Assembly (NCBI GenBank): GCA_017617145.1
Contig: JAFZWX010000123.1
Coordinates: 1 to 29,868, forward strand
Length of the DNA stretch: 29,868 bases
Direction of reading: 5' to 3'
Source: Treponema sp.
GTDB taxonomy: Bacteria > Spirochaetota > Spirochaetia > Treponematales > Treponemataceae
Below are positions 5,521 through 13,262 of the stretch, in pieces. Position 1 is the stretch's first letter. Each line of letters opens with the position of its first letter. The notes beneath the pieces were generated by a model. It saw nothing but the letters and a program-made list of their open reading frames with translations. It ran no database searches and was not told the origin of the DNA. A program made the translations under genes and the position numbers.

Positions 5521-6720
5521 ATGGGTTTATTTTCAAAAAAGAAAGACAAGCAGAAAAAACTTAGAAGCTTTACAGAGATTAATAACGACACTGTGGCTGA
5601 TGATTTTTCTGTGCAGGAAAAGAAAACCTGTACTGACCCGTATTTACAGCACGCATGGGTAAGCGTGTGCATTGATATACTTACCCGAAATGTGGCGCGT
5701 GCTGAATTTGAGATTAAGAAAAACGGTAAAACTGAAAGCGATTCAAAGCTTGCGCATTTGTTTAAATATCCAAATAAAACGATGAGCCGCTTTGACCTTT
5801 GGAAACAAACCTGTGCCTGGTGGAGCCTCGATGGTGAGGCGTTCTGGTGGTTCGGCGAAGACTACTGCTGCGGCGTTCCGAAAGAGATTTACATTTTAAA
5901 TCCAAGGAATATGCAACATGTCGTTGAGAGCGGAAAGATTATCAAATGGGTATATACAGAAGGCGGTACTGGAAAACCGTTCATCATTCTTCCCGACGAG
6001 ATAATTCATTTTAAGGACTGGAATCCCTGGAATGAATATCGCGGTGTGAGCCCATTGGTAAGCTTGGGTCTAGAAGTTGAACAGGATTTGCTCGCCGCAA
6101 AACAGAACTCCGGACTTTTAAAAGAAGGTGGTGTACCAAAGGGGCTTTTAAAAACTGACCAGATTCTTACGGAGGCTGAAGCAGAAATTCTTGCCAAGAC
6201 TTGGGACTCAAAATATGGTCACGGAATGAAGAATCGTGTTGCCGTACTGGGTAAAGGCACAGAATATCAACCTCTTACGTTTTCACCTGACGTTCTGAAA
6301 CTTTACGATATGAAAAAGTGGAACCTGTATACACTGCTTGCGAAGTATGGTATCCCGCCACGAGTAGCTAATATTCAGGATTCTAAAAGTTCCCTGAGCG
6401 GTACAGACACCGACAGCCAGCACAGAGCATTCTGGAACTTCACACTAATTCCTTTATTAAAAAACTTTGAGCAGATACTCGAAGTACAGTTCTTTCGTCG
6501 TTTCAATCTTTCTGAAAACGGCGAGTTTAATCTTAATAATATCCCTGAGTTGCAGGAATCTGAGGATGCCCAGAGTAACCGGGATATTGCAGAAATCAAT
6601 GCTGGTCTTAAGACAATCAATGATGTTTTAAGACAACGGGGAGAAAAGGAAAAACCTTGGGGAGACTGCTGGTATAAACCCAATTCCTTAATAGCATACG
6701 ATTCTGCTCTATCACAATAA
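5521..6720 (+). CDS. HK97-type portal protein
   Basis: A 399-residue portal of the HK97/lambda-like family, which forms the dodecameric ring through which DNA enters and leaves the capsid. Features seen: N-terminal MGLFSKKK, the stretch HAWVSVCIDILTRNVARAEF typical of portal starts, IIHFKDWNPWNEYRGVSPL, and the LLKEGGVPKGLL segment. The C-terminal NRDIAEINAGLKTINDVLRQRG is the usual end with 'G..T.NEVR...G' (family knowledge). It lies between the terminase and the protease in the usual order, apart from the regulator gene inserted downstream. The SD (GGGAG) is about 12 bases from ATG. Confidence 0.93.
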   Translation: MGLFSKKKDKQKKLRSFTEINNDTVADDFSVQEKKTCTDPYLQHAWVSVCIDILTRNVARAEFEIKKNGKTESDSKLAHLFKYPNKTMSRFDLWKQTCAWWSLDGEAFWWFGEDYCCGVPKEIYILNPRNMQHVVESGKIIKWVYTEGGTGKPFIILPDEIIHFKDWNPWNEYRGVSPLVSLGLEVEQDLLAAKQNSGLLKEGGVPKGLLKTDQILTEAEAEILAKTWDSKYGHGMKNRVAVLGKGTEYQPLTFSPDVLKLYDMKKWNLYTLLAKYGIPPRVANIQDSKSSLSGTDTDSQHRAFWNFTLIPLLKNFEQILEVQFFRRFNLSENGEFNLNNIPELQESEDAQSNRDIAEINAGLKTINDVLRQRGEKEKPWGDCWYKPNSLIAYDSALSQ

Positions 6721-6731
6721 GAGGGTTAAAA

Positions 6732-7397
6732 ATGGTAAAGGTTATTATCGGTATGACTGATGAATACACCAAAAAAATTACTATGGGATGTGTGACTAAG
6801 GCGTTGCCTAAGGCACAACTTATTGACGGCTCTAGTGATATGGAGATTTTTTATCATTTACAAAAGTCGGAAGACGAAATCATTGTAATCTTTGACCGAT
6901 TCTTTTTGAGCTACATTTTGAAGTTCAAGCTTATTTATTTAAAGGCAATGAATAATCGGATGAAAATTGTTTTTTGCGAGAGAGGCAGCTGCATCAGAGA
7001 GTTTGGATTGCGTCTTTACGAGCTTGGTGTTGATGGATTCATCTGCGGCATTGAACGCGAGGATGTTTTCATCGCAAAACTGAAGAAGCTTTTGACAGGC
7101 GGGAAAATCTTTCCTGATGAAATGAAAGATTCTTCAGGTTATCTGGATAATAGTTCTGACAGAAAAGCTTGCGTGGAAATTACCTATGCGGAATTTACTG
7201 TTGGTATCTATCTTGGGAAAGGGTTTACGAATAAAGAGATTAGTGGGATTACAGGACTTTCGATGAATGCTGTAAGAAATCATGCCCACTGGTTGAAAAA
7301 GAAAATTGGTTATAAGTCTATGAATGACTTAACGATTTTGAATCAGCGTTATGCCATTTTAGATATAAGGAGCTGGAATGTTGGTTGTAAAAATTGA
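6732..7397 (+). CDS. LuxR/NarL-type regulator with degenerate receiver domain
   Basis: A 221-residue protein with a response regulator layout. Residues 1-125 resemble a receiver: D10-E11 at the acidic pocket and D55 in IVIFDRFF at the phospho-acceptor position. The conserved Thr/Ser is Cys82 (KIVFCE) and the conserved Lys is missing (VDGFICG, about 105). Residues about 148-200 are a LuxR-type HTH (GKGFTNKEISGITGLSMNAV followed by R-N-H). It lies within the head operon between portal and protease, 11 bases after the portal stop and overlapping the protease gene by 20 bases. A regulator in this place is unusual; it may control late genes or host genes. No partner kinase is seen. Confidence 0.82.
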   Translation: MVKVIIGMTDEYTKKITMGCVTKALPKAQLIDGSSDMEIFYHLQKSEDEIIVIFDRFFLSYILKFKLIYLKAMNNRMKIVFCERGSCIREFGLRLYELGVDGFICGIEREDVFIAKLKKLLTGGKIFPDEMKDSSGYLDNSSDRKACVEITYAEFTVGIYLGKGFTNKEISGITGLSMNAVRNHAHWLKKKIGYKSMNDLTILNQRYAILDIRSWNVGCKN

Positions 7398-8010
7398 TGG
7401 TGTTGAAAACAAAGAGTTTTCAAAAGACAAAAATCTTTTCTTGTCATTCTTAAAGGACAATACGCATTCTGGAAAAGTTGATGCACAGGTTGAAGTGTTC
7501 AAATCTGTAGATGTTGAGAAGGACAGCTTCCACTGGATTATGAGCACTTTTGATACGGACCGAGATTTTGAAAAAGTAGATCCAAACGGATGGGACCTTA
7601 AGAACTATCTGGAAAACCCTGTGGTGCTCTGGAGCCATGATTACTCTATTCCTGCAATCGGAATTGCAAAGAATGTACAAGCCGAAAAGCAGCTCGAAGG
7701 CGATATTGTCTTTAACGACAAAGAGTTTGACGAGTTCGGCTGGAGCATTGGACAGAGAGTAAAGGCCGGAGTTCTCCGCTGTGGTTCTGTGGGCTTTAGA
7801 GTGGATGAGCTTGAGTTCCTGGAAGCGAAAGACCGCGACTGCGATTTGATTTACAGAAAGCAGGAGCTTCTTGAGTTTTCAATTTGTTGTGTTCCGGCAA
7901 ATCCGTTTGCGGTTCATGTACCTGAAAAAAGTTTGAAAATTGAAAGAGTTATTCAGGAGGATGATTCTTCATTTTTTGAAAGATTGAGTAAAGGCCTGGC
8001 ACGGGCTTAG
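7378..8010 (+). CDS. Prohead maturation protease (HK97 / S78 family)
   Basis: A 210-residue serine protease that cleaves the scaffold-like delta domain of the capsid protein and itself during head maturation. AAGGAG lies five bases before the ATG, inside the end of the regulator gene. NPVVLWSHDYSIPAIG supplies the catalytic His (H87), LRCGSVGF the Ser (S137), and the ELLEFSICCVPANP block is the usual C-terminal signature with the acidic residue and PANP. The family places it directly before the major capsid gene, as seen here. N-terminal residues 1-50 are less conserved. Confidence 0.92.
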   Translation: MLVVKIDGVENKEFSKDKNLFLSFLKDNTHSGKVDAQVEVFKSVDVEKDSFHWIMSTFDTDRDFEKVDPNGWDLKNYLENPVVLWSHDYSIPAIGIAKNVQAEKQLEGDIVFNDKEFDEFGWSIGQRVKAGVLRCGSVGFRVDELEFLEAKDRDCDLIYRKQELLEFSICCVPANPFAVHVPEKSLKIERVIQEDDSSFFERLSKGLARA

Positions 8011-8022
8011 AAGTGCAAAAAA

Positions 8023-8059
8023 CAGAGCTGCTGACAATTGGAACCTGCTAACAGCTCTG
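8023..8059 (+). other. Hairpin between protease and capsid genes
   Basis: CAGAGCTG (8023-8030) and CAGCTCTG (8052-8059) form a perfect 8-bp stem just upstream of the capsid SD. There is no T-run, so it is more likely an mRNA processing or stability element than a terminator. Confidence 0.45.
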
Positions 8060-8087
8060 CTGTTCAAATTACCTTAAGGAGGAAAAC

Positions 8088-9395
8088 TTGAACGAAGTAA
8101 TTGTATCACTGCAGCAGAAATTAGAGAATATGAAAACTCTTGTTCCAACAGAAGCTGCAACACCCGAGCAGATTTCTAAATACTTCAACGAGAATGAAGA
8201 AATCATTGCCGGCATTTTGAAGGCTGCGGATAGTCAGACTACCGCTACTACATCAGAGCTCGAAGGTATCAAGGATGCCGTAAAAGAACTTCGTAATCTT
8301 ATGCGCAAAGCTGACTCTGAAATGAAACCTCTTTCTTACAGAGATGTGTGCTACAATCTTGGAAAAGCTTTGTGCGCTGCCTGGAACAAAGACCACGAAA
8401 CACTCGGTCAGCTCAAGTTCTGTCCGAACATTCGTGCTGAAAAATGGAACAATCCAAAAGACTTTTCTTGGGAAACCGGAAAAGGTTTTGTTCCTTCTAA
8501 AGCAGTCCTTGGTGAACCGATTGGCAACCTTGCCAACAACGACCAGTATCTTATCAATCCGATTTACGAAGAGACTATTATGCAGGAAGTTGCAAAACAG
8601 TCTCAGATGATGAACCTCGTAACTCATCGTCCGATGAACGGACCATCTATTTTCATTCCTGAAAGAGACCGCGGCGGCATCGAGCTTAAATGGCTGACTT
8701 CTTACGGTCAGAAAATCGACGCCACAAAATCAAACATGCCAACAAGAACAGAGCTCAAAGCTTACACACTTGCAGGCTATGTTCCATTCTTCGACGAGTT
8801 CGGCGAAGATGTTTTTGTAGACTTGGGCAAGATGTTCCTCGAAGATTTTACAGAAGCTTACGGACAGGAGTTTGACCGCCAGTGCTTGATTGCGGATGCA
8901 GATCCATTCACAGGTGCCATCAACATGGCTAATGCTGAAAAGCATGCAATCTCAGGCACAGATGTAACTTCTCTTACATACCTCGACTTCAGAGCTGCAG
9001 AGCTCAAGGTTGAACCTGAAGAAAGAAAGTATTGCAAATGGTTCCTGAACGAAACAGTTCTCAATCATGTTGCAAACATTCAGGACGACAACCACAACCC
9101 AATCTGGAGAAAGCCAGGCGATGGAATGCCAGGAAGAATCGACGGCTACGACGTAGTTGAATCTCGTCTTATGCCTCAGCTCGCAGACATCGAAGCTGAC
9201 AATGTGATTGCCATCTTTATGAATCCAAAACGCATCATTCACGGAAACCGTAAGGGAATCGAAATCAAGCGTTTCGATGAAACAACAGAGAGCCTGGAAT
9301 ACGGCGAACTCTTTATGCGCTTCCGCAAGCGTGACGGCTTCCTCGTGACAAGACCTGCAAAGAATATGGTATTGCTCAAGACCGCAGAAGAATAG
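8088..9395 (+). CDS. HK97-fold major capsid protein
   Basis: A 435-residue major capsid protein. The TTG start has an excellent AAGGAGG five bases upstream, in line with very high expression. Residues 1 to about 105 are helical and charged (LQQKLENMK..., ELEGIKDAVKELRNLM) and match the delta/scaffold domain removed by the protease. Cleavage would be expected near residues 105-125 (inference). The rest has the HK97-fold pattern: NPIYEETIMQEVAKQSQMM (N-arm/E-loop side), FGEDVFVDLGKMFLEDF (spine helix), and the P/A-domain end YGELFMRFRKRDGF with the final beta strand. Product and context agree. Confidence 0.93.
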   Translation: MNEVIVSLQQKLENMKTLVPTEAATPEQISKYFNENEEIIAGILKAADSQTTATTSELEGIKDAVKELRNLMRKADSEMKPLSYRDVCYNLGKALCAAWNKDHETLGQLKFCPNIRAEKWNNPKDFSWETGKGFVPSKAVLGEPIGNLANNDQYLINPIYEETIMQEVAKQSQMMNLVTHRPMNGPSIFIPERDRGGIELKWLTSYGQKIDATKSNMPTRTELKAYTLAGYVPFFDEFGEDVFVDLGKMFLEDFTEAYGQEFDRQCLIADADPFTGAINMANAEKHAISGTDVTSLTYLDFRAAELKVEPEERKYCKWFLNETVLNHVANIQDDNHNPIWRKPGDGMPGRIDGYDVVESRLMPQLADIEADNVIAIFMNPKRIIHGNRKGIEIKRFDETTESLEYGELFMRFRKRDGFLVTRPAKNMVLLKTAEE

Positions 9396-9416
9396 CATAT
9401 AGACAAAGATATGTGG

Positions 9417-9462
9417 TAAAGCTAAAAAATTGCTTTCGCAATTTTTCTAAACGCTTTGCTAT
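9417..9462 (+). repeat. 45-bp interspersed repeat, copy B
   Basis: The stretch from TAAAGCTAAAAAATTGC to AACGCTTTGCTAT is an inverted copy of 3687-3731. Its core hairpin AAAAATTGC-TTTC-GCAATTTTT is followed by T residues and could act as a weak intrinsic terminator right after the capsid gene. Confidence 0.8.
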
Positions 9463-9473
9463 AGCAAATCTTT

Positions 9474-9588
9474 GGAAAGCGGGGGCGAAAAATCCTAAAA
9501 CCGAAGTGAAGTCAAATGCAAGGCTGCGTAGCACCCGAAGGGCTTGGCCTTGTATTTGACTGAACGGAGGTTATACTAGCCTGTACCC
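9474..9588 (+). repeat. Nested hairpin element between capsid and connector genes
   Basis: GGAAAGCGGGG (9474-9484) pairs with CCCCGCTTTTCC (9577-9588) with one bulge, and inside it GTCAAATGCAAGGC (9511-9524) pairs with GCCTTGTATTTGAC (9547-9560) with one mismatch. CTGCGTAGCA in the loop is also present at about 189. It belongs to the same style of repeat as 141-1188. In mRNA it would form a strong double stem just after the capsid gene and could protect or attenuate the transcript. Confidence 0.7.
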
Positions 9589-9612
9589 CGCTTTTCCGAT
9601 GACGAGGTACAA

Positions 9613-10107
9613 ATGAAACCATTCACTTTTGAAGAACTCCAGAAAATATTAGAACTTAATGCAGATGAAATTGATACAGATATTCTCATCTTCAATGCAA
9701 CATTAACTCATATTGAAAAGCTCCTGGGCTACACACTGGAAGATAAAAACTACAATGAATTGCAGACAGTAAAAGACTGCCAGGTATTTACAGACCATGA
9801 GAACATTTCTGAAATGATAAACATCATTGATATGAATACCAAGCTTCGCGTTCCTAACTGTGTAATTGATGGACAGAGAATAATTCTTCTTGATCCAAAA
9901 CTGGAAGGACATGTTTTGTTTTTGAATTACAATGCAGGATTCCTTGAAGACACATTACCAGCAGATTTGAAAGAAGCAATCATAAAATTATTTATTCTCA
10001 AAAAGAAAGAGTTTTTGAAAATGCAGAATAATCCGGAAGTTACAGAGTTTGTTATACCTACTGATATTCAATCTGTAATAAATATTTATAGAAGAAAAAG
10101 CTTATGA
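9613..10107 (+). CDS. Head-tail connector-like protein
   Basis: A 164-residue protein in the position of gp6-like head-tail connectors (after the capsid gene). GAGG is five bases before the ATG. The N-terminal half is helical with the connector-style pattern FEELQKILELNADEIDTDILIFNATLTHIEKLLGY split by turns, then short strands (KLRVPNCVIDGQRIILLDP) and another helix (LKEAIIKLFILKKKEF). Connector adaptor proteins have this helix-strand-helix composition (family knowledge). The call depends on location and length; sequence similarity is not strong enough for certainty. Confidence 0.6.
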   Translation: MKPFTFEELQKILELNADEIDTDILIFNATLTHIEKLLGYTLEDKNYNELQTVKDCQVFTDHENISEMINIIDMNTKLRVPNCVIDGQRIILLDPKLEGHVLFLNYNAGFLEDTLPADLKEAIIKLFILKKKEFLKMQNNPEVTEFVIPTDIQSVINIYRRKSL

Positions 10108-10502
10108 AAAGTTTTGAACCTGTTTACAAGGAACTGGAAGAACTATTTATTCATAAGCTTCCTGAATATATTGACATAATTAACAAGGAACATAATGACG
10201 GAATTATACTCAAACAATTAGAGAATCATGCACTTGAAGAATATTGTGTAAAAAGACCTTGCTTTAAGTTTGGAATTGATGAAGCAGAATATTCTGAAAA
10301 GGACAGAATAATTGAAAACACTATATTTTCAATTAAATTAGAATTAAAACTTCTACAGGAAAAGAATCAGGAAACTATTCTTTTCTGGCGTTATGTAGAA
10401 GCAATACAAAAGCTTTTTGAAGAATCAGAATGTGACTTTTTGTATAAGATTACTGGGATTAAAATACCCCAGATAATAATTAAGATAACACTATGCAGAT
10501 AA
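10104..10502 (+). CDS. Hypothetical structural protein (neck/tail completion position)
   Basis: A 132-residue protein that I do not recognise. ATGA overlap with the upstream gene implies coupled translation. It is mostly alpha-helical and charged, with SFEPVYKELEELFIHKLPEYID at the start (split here by motif choice) and a hydrophobic C-terminus (KIPQIIIKITLCR). Genes at this place usually encode head closure or tail completion proteins, which is the best guess. It is the last phage gene before the cargo region, so its C-terminal end could have been altered by the insertion. Confidence 0.5.
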   Translation: MKSFEPVYKELEELFIHKLPEYIDIINKEHNDGIILKQLENHALEEYCVKRPCFKFGIDEAEYSEKDRIIENTIFSIKLELKLLQEKNQETILFWRYVEAIQKLFEESECDFLYKITGIKIPQIIIKITLCR

Positions 10503-10537
10503 CTTGCGGGTTTAACTTATTAATGGTAATATAACTT

Positions 10538-11341
10538 ATGGCAAAAAAGGATTTGACAAAGAAGCAGAAAATGATTGCTCGTCTTAAGGAGTTCACACTC
10601 ATGGATGATGACTTCATGACACGCTTTTTTGAAAATGACAAGGACTGTACTCAATATGTGCTTCAGACTATTCTTGAAAACAAGAAACTTAAAGTCGTTG
10701 ATACAGTTGCTCAGAAAACCGTAAAGAGCCTTGAAGGTCGTTCTATTAGACTTGATGTTTATGCGAAAGACAATAAAGGTAAACCTTACGATATTGAAAT
10801 TCAGAGAGCTGACAAAGGTGCCGGAGCAAAACGTGCACGCTATAACTCTGCTCTCATGGATGCAGATATTACGGTTCCAGGTGAGGATGCAAAGAAACTT
10901 CCAGAGAGTTATGTAATCTTTATTACAGAAAATGACATTTTTGGAAAAGGATTACCGCTCTATCATATTGAACGAACCGTAAAAGAATGTAATATACCAT
11001 TTGACGATGAAAGCCATATCATCTATGTTAATGGTAAATACGAAGGAAATGATCCTATTGGCGACCTGATGCATGACTTTCATTGCAAAAAGGCCGATGA
11101 TATGAAAAATAAGCTTCTGGCAGAAAGAGCCAGATACCTCAAGGAAAATGAAAAGGGGGTTAAGCATATGTGTAGAATTATGGAAGAAATGGCCAAAGAA
11201 GAAAGAGATGAAAGAACTATAGAAATGGCCGCAAAGATTCTTGAACTTGGAAAAATGACAGAAGAAGAACTTATTGCTGCATTTAAGCTTACTGCAAAGC
11301 AGATGAAAGCAATTAAAGAAAGAGTTGCTGTTATGGCTTGA
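10538..11341 (+). CDS. Rpn/PD-(D/E)XK nuclease family transposase-like protein
   Basis: A 267-residue member of the group annotated as PD-(D/E)XK nuclease family transposase or Rpn. Catalytic residues are visible as D73 (SIRLDVYAKD) and E87-x-Q89 (YDIEIQR). The start region (FTLMDDDFMTRFF) and FITENDIFGKGLPLYHIER are typical of the family. The C-terminus is a charged helical region with a final helix (MTEEELIAAFKLTAKQM). Related proteins are often multicopy in host genomes and have been linked to recombination and to phage defence. The gene stands alone, with its own terminator at 11393 and no strong SD, between head and tail genes. Confidence 0.85.
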   Translation: MAKKDLTKKQKMIARLKEFTLMDDDFMTRFFENDKDCTQYVLQTILENKKLKVVDTVAQKTVKSLEGRSIRLDVYAKDNKGKPYDIEIQRADKGAGAKRARYNSALMDADITVPGEDAKKLPESYVIFITENDIFGKGLPLYHIERTVKECNIPFDDESHIIYVNGKYEGNDPIGDLMHDFHCKKADDMKNKLLAERARYLKENEKGVKHMCRIMEEMAKEERDERTIEMAAKILELGKMTEEELIAAFKLTAKQMKAIKERVAVMA

Positions 11342-11392
11342 TTAATTTAAATATTATTACTCGGGCTGGTTGAAACACCCAGGTCCATCTAC

Positions 11393-11420
11393 GGCGAGGA
11401 AGTTCCTCGCCATTTTTTTT
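11393..11420 (+). terminator. Intrinsic terminator after the Rpn gene
   Basis: GGCGAGGAA-G-TTCCTCGCC (11393-11411) is a perfect stem followed by ATTTTTTTT. It separates the phage operon plus Rpn gene from the restriction gene. Confidence 0.9.
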
Positions 11421-11663
11421 GTTTTAAATAATACTTACTTAAAACGTTATTTCAGAATGTGTGAAAATGAACAGATTCACCTTGTAATAATATAAAGTAT
11501 TTCTTAGATGAATCAAGACATATCAAAAGATGCTTTTTGAAGAAAATTGGGAACTAATAATTCTTAAAGTACAGGGAACAAAAGTAAGATTTAAAATCAT
11601 TCTTAATTAAATAAGTGATTAGTCTTTTGATTTTCATTATTTTAAGGAAGAGAATTATAAATC

Positions 11664-11692
11664 TTTATATAAATAAAAACTTCGAATATAAT
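11664..11692 (+). promoter_or_regulatory. Promoter of the restriction endonuclease gene
   Basis: TATAAT at 11687-11692 is a perfect -10 with TTTATA (11664-11669, 4 of 6) 17 bp upstream, which gives a leader of about 12 bases before the SD AAGAGG and the ATG at 11713. The rest of 11421-11712 is AT-rich and holds nothing else I can support. Confidence 0.6.
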
Positions 11693-11712
11693 TATCATAA
11701 GAGGTTATTCAA

Positions 11713-13260
11713 ATGGCAAAATTAAAAATGGGTGATGTACTTCAATGTAAGGAAAAACAAAATAACTATGACCCTTCTGATATGAAATCAATTTTCTTAT
11801 ATGCAAAAAAAATTGAAGGTAAAACATTACTTACAATTTTAAAAGAAGCAAATCTGACAGACGAGCAAATAGATTGGGTTAGAACAAAAGAAGGAGACAA
11901 AGGTTTACCGGGGAAAATTATTGAAGCTTCTTATTTTGGATATGAATTAAATAGTAAACCTGATGCAGACTTTGAAATGGCAGGAGTTGAATTAAAATCT
12001 ACCCCTGCAGATAAGTCAAAAGATAAATATGTAGCAGGAGAAACTCTTAGCATTACCCAAATTAATTTGACTAGTGAAATAACTGAAACATTTGAGACTT
12101 CTCATCTTTTACGAAAACTGCAGATACTTTTACTGATTTTTTATTACCGAAATAAAGTATTAAAATCAAAACTTGATTATACCGTTTTTTTTGCTTCACT
12201 CTTTATGCCTTCAGAAAAAGATTTAATAATCATTAAAAAAGATTATGAAGATGCAGTTGCAAAAATTAAAGCAGGCCAAGCCTATTTGCTTTCTCGAAAA
12301 GACGGTACATATTTAGGAAATGCACCAAAAGATTCAAAAAATGCAGTCCCATTTAAACCCTTTTATGGTGGTGAGAAAATGCTGCGACGTGCTTTTACTC
12401 TAAGGAAACCTTACGTACAAATTATACTAGATGGTTACAATTATCATAAAGATTCAGATGAACTTGTAAAAAATATCGAGGAGTTAAAACACAATACAGT
12501 TGAAGAAATTATACGAAACCGATTAGCAAGATTTATTGATTTAAGTATCGATGAAATATGTAATCAATTAAAATATGAAAAATCAAAAGCTAAATCTGAT
12601 TTAGCACTTCTAACTGCACATATGCTTGGTTTAAAACAACTTAGAAACGAAGAATTCTTAAAAGCAGGAATAATTATAAAAACTATTCAATTCAATGAAA
12701 ATGGCATAAACGATGAAAAGTTCCGACTTGGTGATGTAGATTTTCTAGAAATTGATAGAACACCTGATATTTATACAGGTTATGAAACTGACGAAAATGG
12801 AGATGAAATTGAAGTTCAATATTCTGGTTGGGAAGATTCAGAACTTTTCAAACAGTTAGATAATCTACGTTATTTGTTTGTAATATTTCAACAAAAAAAT
12901 GATAAGATTTATTTCAATGGTTCAAAGTTATGGAGTATGTCTGATGAAGATATAGAACTTGCACATCAAGATTGGCTAGATATTAAGAAAATCATAAAAG
13001 AAGGTGTTGTATTTAATGTCGTAAACTATGGTTCTGGTACAAGAACAGAAAATAATTTTCCAGGTGTTGCTGATGCAAGAAGAATCCATTTAAGACCTCA
13101 TGGAAACAAATCTTTTTATGTGGATAAAGATGGCCATTCATGGGGAAACGGAAAATTATCTGATACAGAAGAATTGCCAGACGGTCGAAGAATGGTTAGA
13201 CAATCATACTGGTTAAGTTCTAAATTCGTTAGAAATATAGTGGAAGACTTAATAAAATAG
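11713..13260 (+). CDS. Sau3AI/MutH-like type II restriction endonuclease
   Basis: A 515-residue two-domain enzyme of the Sau3AI type, expected to cut DNA at GATC when unmethylated. The N-terminal MutH-like domain has E72, D86, E93 and K95 (DFEMAGVELK); the spacings match the E56, D70, E77, K79 set of MutH. The second, degenerate MutH-like half (about 290-515) is the DNA-binding/allosteric domain in Sau3AI (family knowledge). It has its own promoter and lies head-on to the methyltransferase with two bases between stops. It is visibly more AT-rich than the phage genes, which suggests separate acquisition. GATC specificity is an inference from the family. Confidence 0.9.
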   Translation: MAKLKMGDVLQCKEKQNNYDPSDMKSIFLYAKKIEGKTLLTILKEANLTDEQIDWVRTKEGDKGLPGKIIEASYFGYELNSKPDADFEMAGVELKSTPADKSKDKYVAGETLSITQINLTSEITETFETSHLLRKLQILLLIFYYRNKVLKSKLDYTVFFASLFMPSEKDLIIIKKDYEDAVAKIKAGQAYLLSRKDGTYLGNAPKDSKNAVPFKPFYGGEKMLRRAFTLRKPYVQIILDGYNYHKDSDELVKNIEELKHNTVEEIIRNRLARFIDLSIDEICNQLKYEKSKAKSDLALLTAHMLGLKQLRNEEFLKAGIIIKTIQFNENGINDEKFRLGDVDFLEIDRTPDIYTGYETDENGDEIEVQYSGWEDSELFKQLDNLRYLFVIFQQKNDKIYFNGSKLWSMSDEDIELAHQDWLDIKKIIKEGVVFNVVNYGSGTRTENNFPGVADARRIHLRPHGNKSFYVDKDGHSWGNGKLSDTEELPDGRRMVRQSYWLSSKFVRNIVEDLIK

Positions 13261-13262
13261 AA

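Noticed and set aside
4845..5672. Long minus-strand frame of 275 codons
   Set aside because: It lies antisense to the terminase and portal genes, is rich in Cys/His/Ser from the complementary codon pattern, and matches no domain I know.
8952..9398. Minus-strand frame of 148 codons
   Set aside because: Antisense shadow of the capsid gene with biased composition and no start signal.
11530..11610. Small frame of 26 codons (starting MLFEENWELIIL) in the AT-rich gap
   Set aside because: It has no good SD or neighbour coupling, and the length is within chance expectation.
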